Below, one piece after another: positions 60,562 through 64,000 of a stretch of DNA of 64,000 nucleotides; position 1 is the stretch's first letter; each line of letters starts with the position of its first letter. A program made the position numbers and the translations under genes. The notes beneath the pieces are model-generated. The model had not been told where the DNA came from. It saw nothing but the letters and a program-made list of their open reading frames with translations, and made no database searches. The DNA is from Zerene cesonia (lineage: Eukaryota > Arthropoda > Insecta > Lepidoptera > Pieridae), in contig NW_024045134.1 in assembly GCF_012273895.1 (NCBI RefSeq), positions 124,001 through 188,000 on the forward strand, in the 5' to 3' direction.

Positions 60562-63500
60562 GTGAGTTCTGGTGAAACGTACGTAATATTTTATAATTAA
60601 ACCTTCTTGTTCGGGCTCGTTCGTTATTTTTTTAATAACGTAATAAATATCTATTATTAAAAACATTATCAAAAATTGTTTGTCCTTAAATAAGAGGAAA
60701 TCTGTAGTTAATTGTAGATCTACAAAATCTAGTACCTATCTCCTCTACGACGGGATCCTAATTATTACATTCTTCTGAAAATAATTAATGAATATTTATT
60801 CTGTTAACTTGGAAAAATTAAGTATCGTCTTCAATAAACATTTTATTTTTTTAAACTGTCACCGTATAATAATGATGCAATTTGTTGTTTATATTATTAT
60901 ATATTTTCATACCTGTAAATGTATATCTAAGTATATCTATACTGTCAAAAATGGTGATACAGAAGAAATCATAAAAACATAACAATTCTTAATCAATCAG
61001 ATAATTACGATTTATTAAATGTTTATATACTTTATTACGATTATTAAAAGATATATAATAGATAATAAATTTATATAATACATTTTATTACAGACAATTT
61101 TCATATTTAAAGAACATTGTATGCATAAATTACTAATTATATTTACAATTGCATAAGATTAAATAAAAACTATGAAACTTAGGTCAAAAATTACCAAAAA
61201 ATACCAGTTATTACAACAAAGCTTCAAATTACTAGTAAATATTATACTATATTATAGAATATATTATAAGAATTACTCATTTAAAATGCACTTCCGTTTA
61301 AAACACATCTATATAAACATTAATTATAGCATATAAAAGAACAACATGATTTTCACGAAATTAACTTCCGATACAATAAAATAAAAATTAATACATATTT
61401 ATTGTGCATGGAAATAACCACAGTCTATTTTTAATCCACCTCTTGTGCTAAAATATCAAGGATAGTCAAATGTAAATATATACGAACCCATTAAAGCACA
61501 GCTTCGTATGCATATCAGCTTTGAGAAAATTCCTTCATAAAAAGTCTCTTGTGTTTATACTGAAAATTGTAGAAGTAATAGGTGAATCTAGTGGTTTGTG
61601 AAATTCCTTTCTTAGGATTTGATACGGTTTATTCATTATAGGAATATACAATTACAAGCCAATTAAATTAAATTCGTACAGGCTTTGATAGAAAAATTGG
61701 AGTTTAAATTTGTCATGTTTGAAGTTTTGCTCGTAATAACCGCTACCTAAGTATTTAATTTAAATAGTCCTTAATATCTACGGACTACGAATTTGGAAGT
61801 CTTATAGGCCAGAGTAATGAGAACATTTCCTGTTTTGAGATATATTTCATTTATTAATTGTTTCTTATTACCATGACATCTGAGCAGTTAAAGTCGTACA
61901 ATTGAACTTTTCTTTGAGGAAATCAGTTGATTTAAATGTGTGATCGTATAGTGAATGTATATTCCCAATGAAATGAGAACATTTGTTATTATCGCTTATT
62001 TGCCAATCAGAACCCAGAAACCCAAATATAATTATTTTTTAATAAACTTTTATTTTTAATTTGATGGTCAAAGTTCACGTTGAAAATAAATGGTTCTTTA
62101 TGTCTTAATAACGGTTCTCTTTAAATAAAAAATAGTAATAACTCAAATTTTTATTTAAGAATAGTAAGCGTAAGTTATAAAAGTTCTGGAACGAACCAAC
62201 ATCTAATTCTCAGTATTAAATTAGCTTAGTTTATAATAAGAAATAAAAATAAAAATTTCATCATAAAACTAGCGGTCCAAACCGGCTACACCCGTGGTAC
62301 ATTTTTTCTCTCCAAAAGAACCCTCTTTGTGTCATAACAAAAATAATGTTAAAAGAAACTTTAGCCGATTTGGTCGAGCCGTTCTTGAGTTACACGCATT
62401 TGGTGAATTATTTTTATTTATATAGGTAACGTACTCACAATTAAAAAGAGAAAGTTTTCCATATTATTTTTGGGATTTTGTTGCCAATGTATTTTGGCAG
62501 GTTCCTTATTTCTGTACTTAAATATAAACTGTGCCCATTTTATGTATAACCGACTTACTAGATTTTTAGAAAACCAAAAATATACATACAAAAAGTACGA
62601 TCTGTTGATAAACTATTAAAATATACCTTACATTATAACAAAAACGTTTTGGTATAATTTATTAACATACTAGCATCGAGTAAAAAACAATAATTGAGTA
62701 AGAAATAAAAATGATCACAATACTTCATTCTATTTCATAATAATCAACTGATCACAAATAAAGCAAAGTAAATATAGGTATACAAGATTATGTGTGGACA
62801 AATGAATGTAAATAATATAATTTTTTTAATATACCACATGCACATCCATACGCGATCTTTCTTATAATGGAAGCCACATAATTCAATATAGCAAACGTTG
62901 TATAATGCCTACGAGTGGCCCACTAATTTATCAATTTATAACATGTTCCAATAACATGGAAAACATTCACAAAAATTGGAATGTATTTAGTTTATTACAC
63001 ACAAGATTTATAAATTATGATCCTTTAAAATATCATGACGTAATTCGATTTTGATCCAAATTTTACGAGGCATTAATAATATAAAAAACGTAAATGCATT
63101 AACAATCGCTTTCACTGCAGTTGCATATGTTTTTTAATTATCATATCTTTATTGGCTTTTAATGTTATGAATTGTTATGTTGCTTAATTTTTTTACGGCG
63201 CATTTAAAGCTGTGTCGGTTATAATAATCAATATATGAAAAAAGCATCCTCCTTACCGTTGGTAAATGATGCAAAAGTGATTCTGCACTGCGGATAAAAG
63301 AATTTTATTCTAGAAAGAAGAAGTATAATTGAATAAATAATTGTTTGGGTTTGTGTTTTGAGTTTATTGTAAATGTTAATGTACATATTCTCTTTGTGCA
63401 CACAATTATCTCAACGAAGTATCTATTATGATTAATTTTATCCATATAACACGATCATCACTATGCAAATGTATGTATTACAATTTACAAACGCATAAAA

Positions 63501-64000
63501 CAAGTTTCTATCAACTTGTATGATCAATCATTAATAAGTGAGTCGTCATAAATATTGCACAGCCGGTATTTTCATTAAGAAATCAGCGGATTTGACAAAT
63601 ATGGATGTAATGGTACAATCATTAAGAGTTGACTTCTACATATATATTCGGTAAATATTAGCATTTGCTTATCCAGTTTTCAACTGCAGACTATCAGAAA
63701 TTATTTTATATCATTTGTAGCAAATGAAAATAAACAAATATATATAAGCAGCATGAGCATTTTGATTATTTCATCTGTGTCTAAACATGACCGAAGCATA
63801 TAACATATTATCTAGAGCTAATTTCCAGGCAACGTTTTCAATGAGATTATAAAATAAGCGGATTTCATTTCATAGGAAACTTGTGATGTGGAATTTTTGG
63901 AAAGAACGAAAAACTTGTGGAAAGACTCATCTCAACGTAGGAATAGTAATTTTATATAAGGTGAATGAATAGATATCTAAACGTAATAACAAAATAACCC
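60562..64000. other. AT-rich sequence without a supported gene
   Basis: Strongly AT-rich to the end of the window. A Helitron-like fragment (62268-62425, minus) is the only recognisable element. The open frame at 60788-60982 is low-complexity and not supported. If the exon at 60444-60561 is real, this is its first intron. Confidence 0.5.
62268..62425 (-). mobile_element. Diverged Helitron-like fragment
   Basis: Plus strand begins ACTAGCGGTCCAAACCGGCT and carries TTAGCCGATTTGGTCGAGCC and GTTCTTGAGTTACACGCATT, the standard block order of this class on the reverse strand. Confidence 0.5.

Overview
The window is nuclear DNA of an insect, almost certainly a moth or butterfly. The genes are intron-rich with canonical GT-AG introns, the background is AT-rich, and the spacers and introns carry many dispersed elements of lepidopteran type: Helitron-like elements ending in CTAGT (Lep1-like), tRNA-derived SINEs, a degraded Jockey-clade LINE and palindromic MITEs. 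No prokaryotic, viral or CRISPR features were seen.

Five protein genes can be rebuilt exon by exon with consistent reading phase. (1) Minus strand, 9-2657: a DBH/TBH/MOXD-family copper monooxygenase, cut off at its 3' end by the window edge. (2) Minus strand, 4995-10835: TRMT2A-type tRNA (uracil-5-)-methyltransferase with an N-terminal RRM-like region, 602 aa in 11 exons. (3) Minus strand, 14313-16357: AIP-like FKBP/TPR co-chaperone, 322 aa in 6 exons. (4) Plus strand, 17134-30769: the transcription elongation factor SPT6, about 1708-1720 aa in 24 exons, divergent from AIP across a 776-bp shared promoter region. (5) Plus strand, 47670-55953: an UNC-93-like membrane protein, 477 aa in 10 exons.

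The genes do not form a pathway; they are ordinary neighbours. SPT6 contains a 28-N gap (22150-22177) and a 1000-N gap (28156-29155). The large gap is flanked by two near-identical 545/550-bp copies of the same two exons, best explained as overlapping contig ends that were not merged. The 17-kb spacer between SPT6 and the UNC-93 gene, and the last 8 kb, hold mostly repeats and AT-rich DNA. They also contain one possible orphan cysteine-containing exon (40479-40677, minus) and one possible promoter with a noncoding first exon (60444-60561, plus).

No new multi-gene system was found. The items most worth following up are the cluster of nested GC-rich hairpins in a TRMT2A intron, a dispersed short motif in the 31-50 kb region, a 24-bp in-frame minisatellite in the SPT6 C-terminus, strong GC heterogeneity between SPT6 exons, and the assembly overlap. 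All exon boundaries were read by eye from splice signals and homology remembered from the families; no alignment or search was run.
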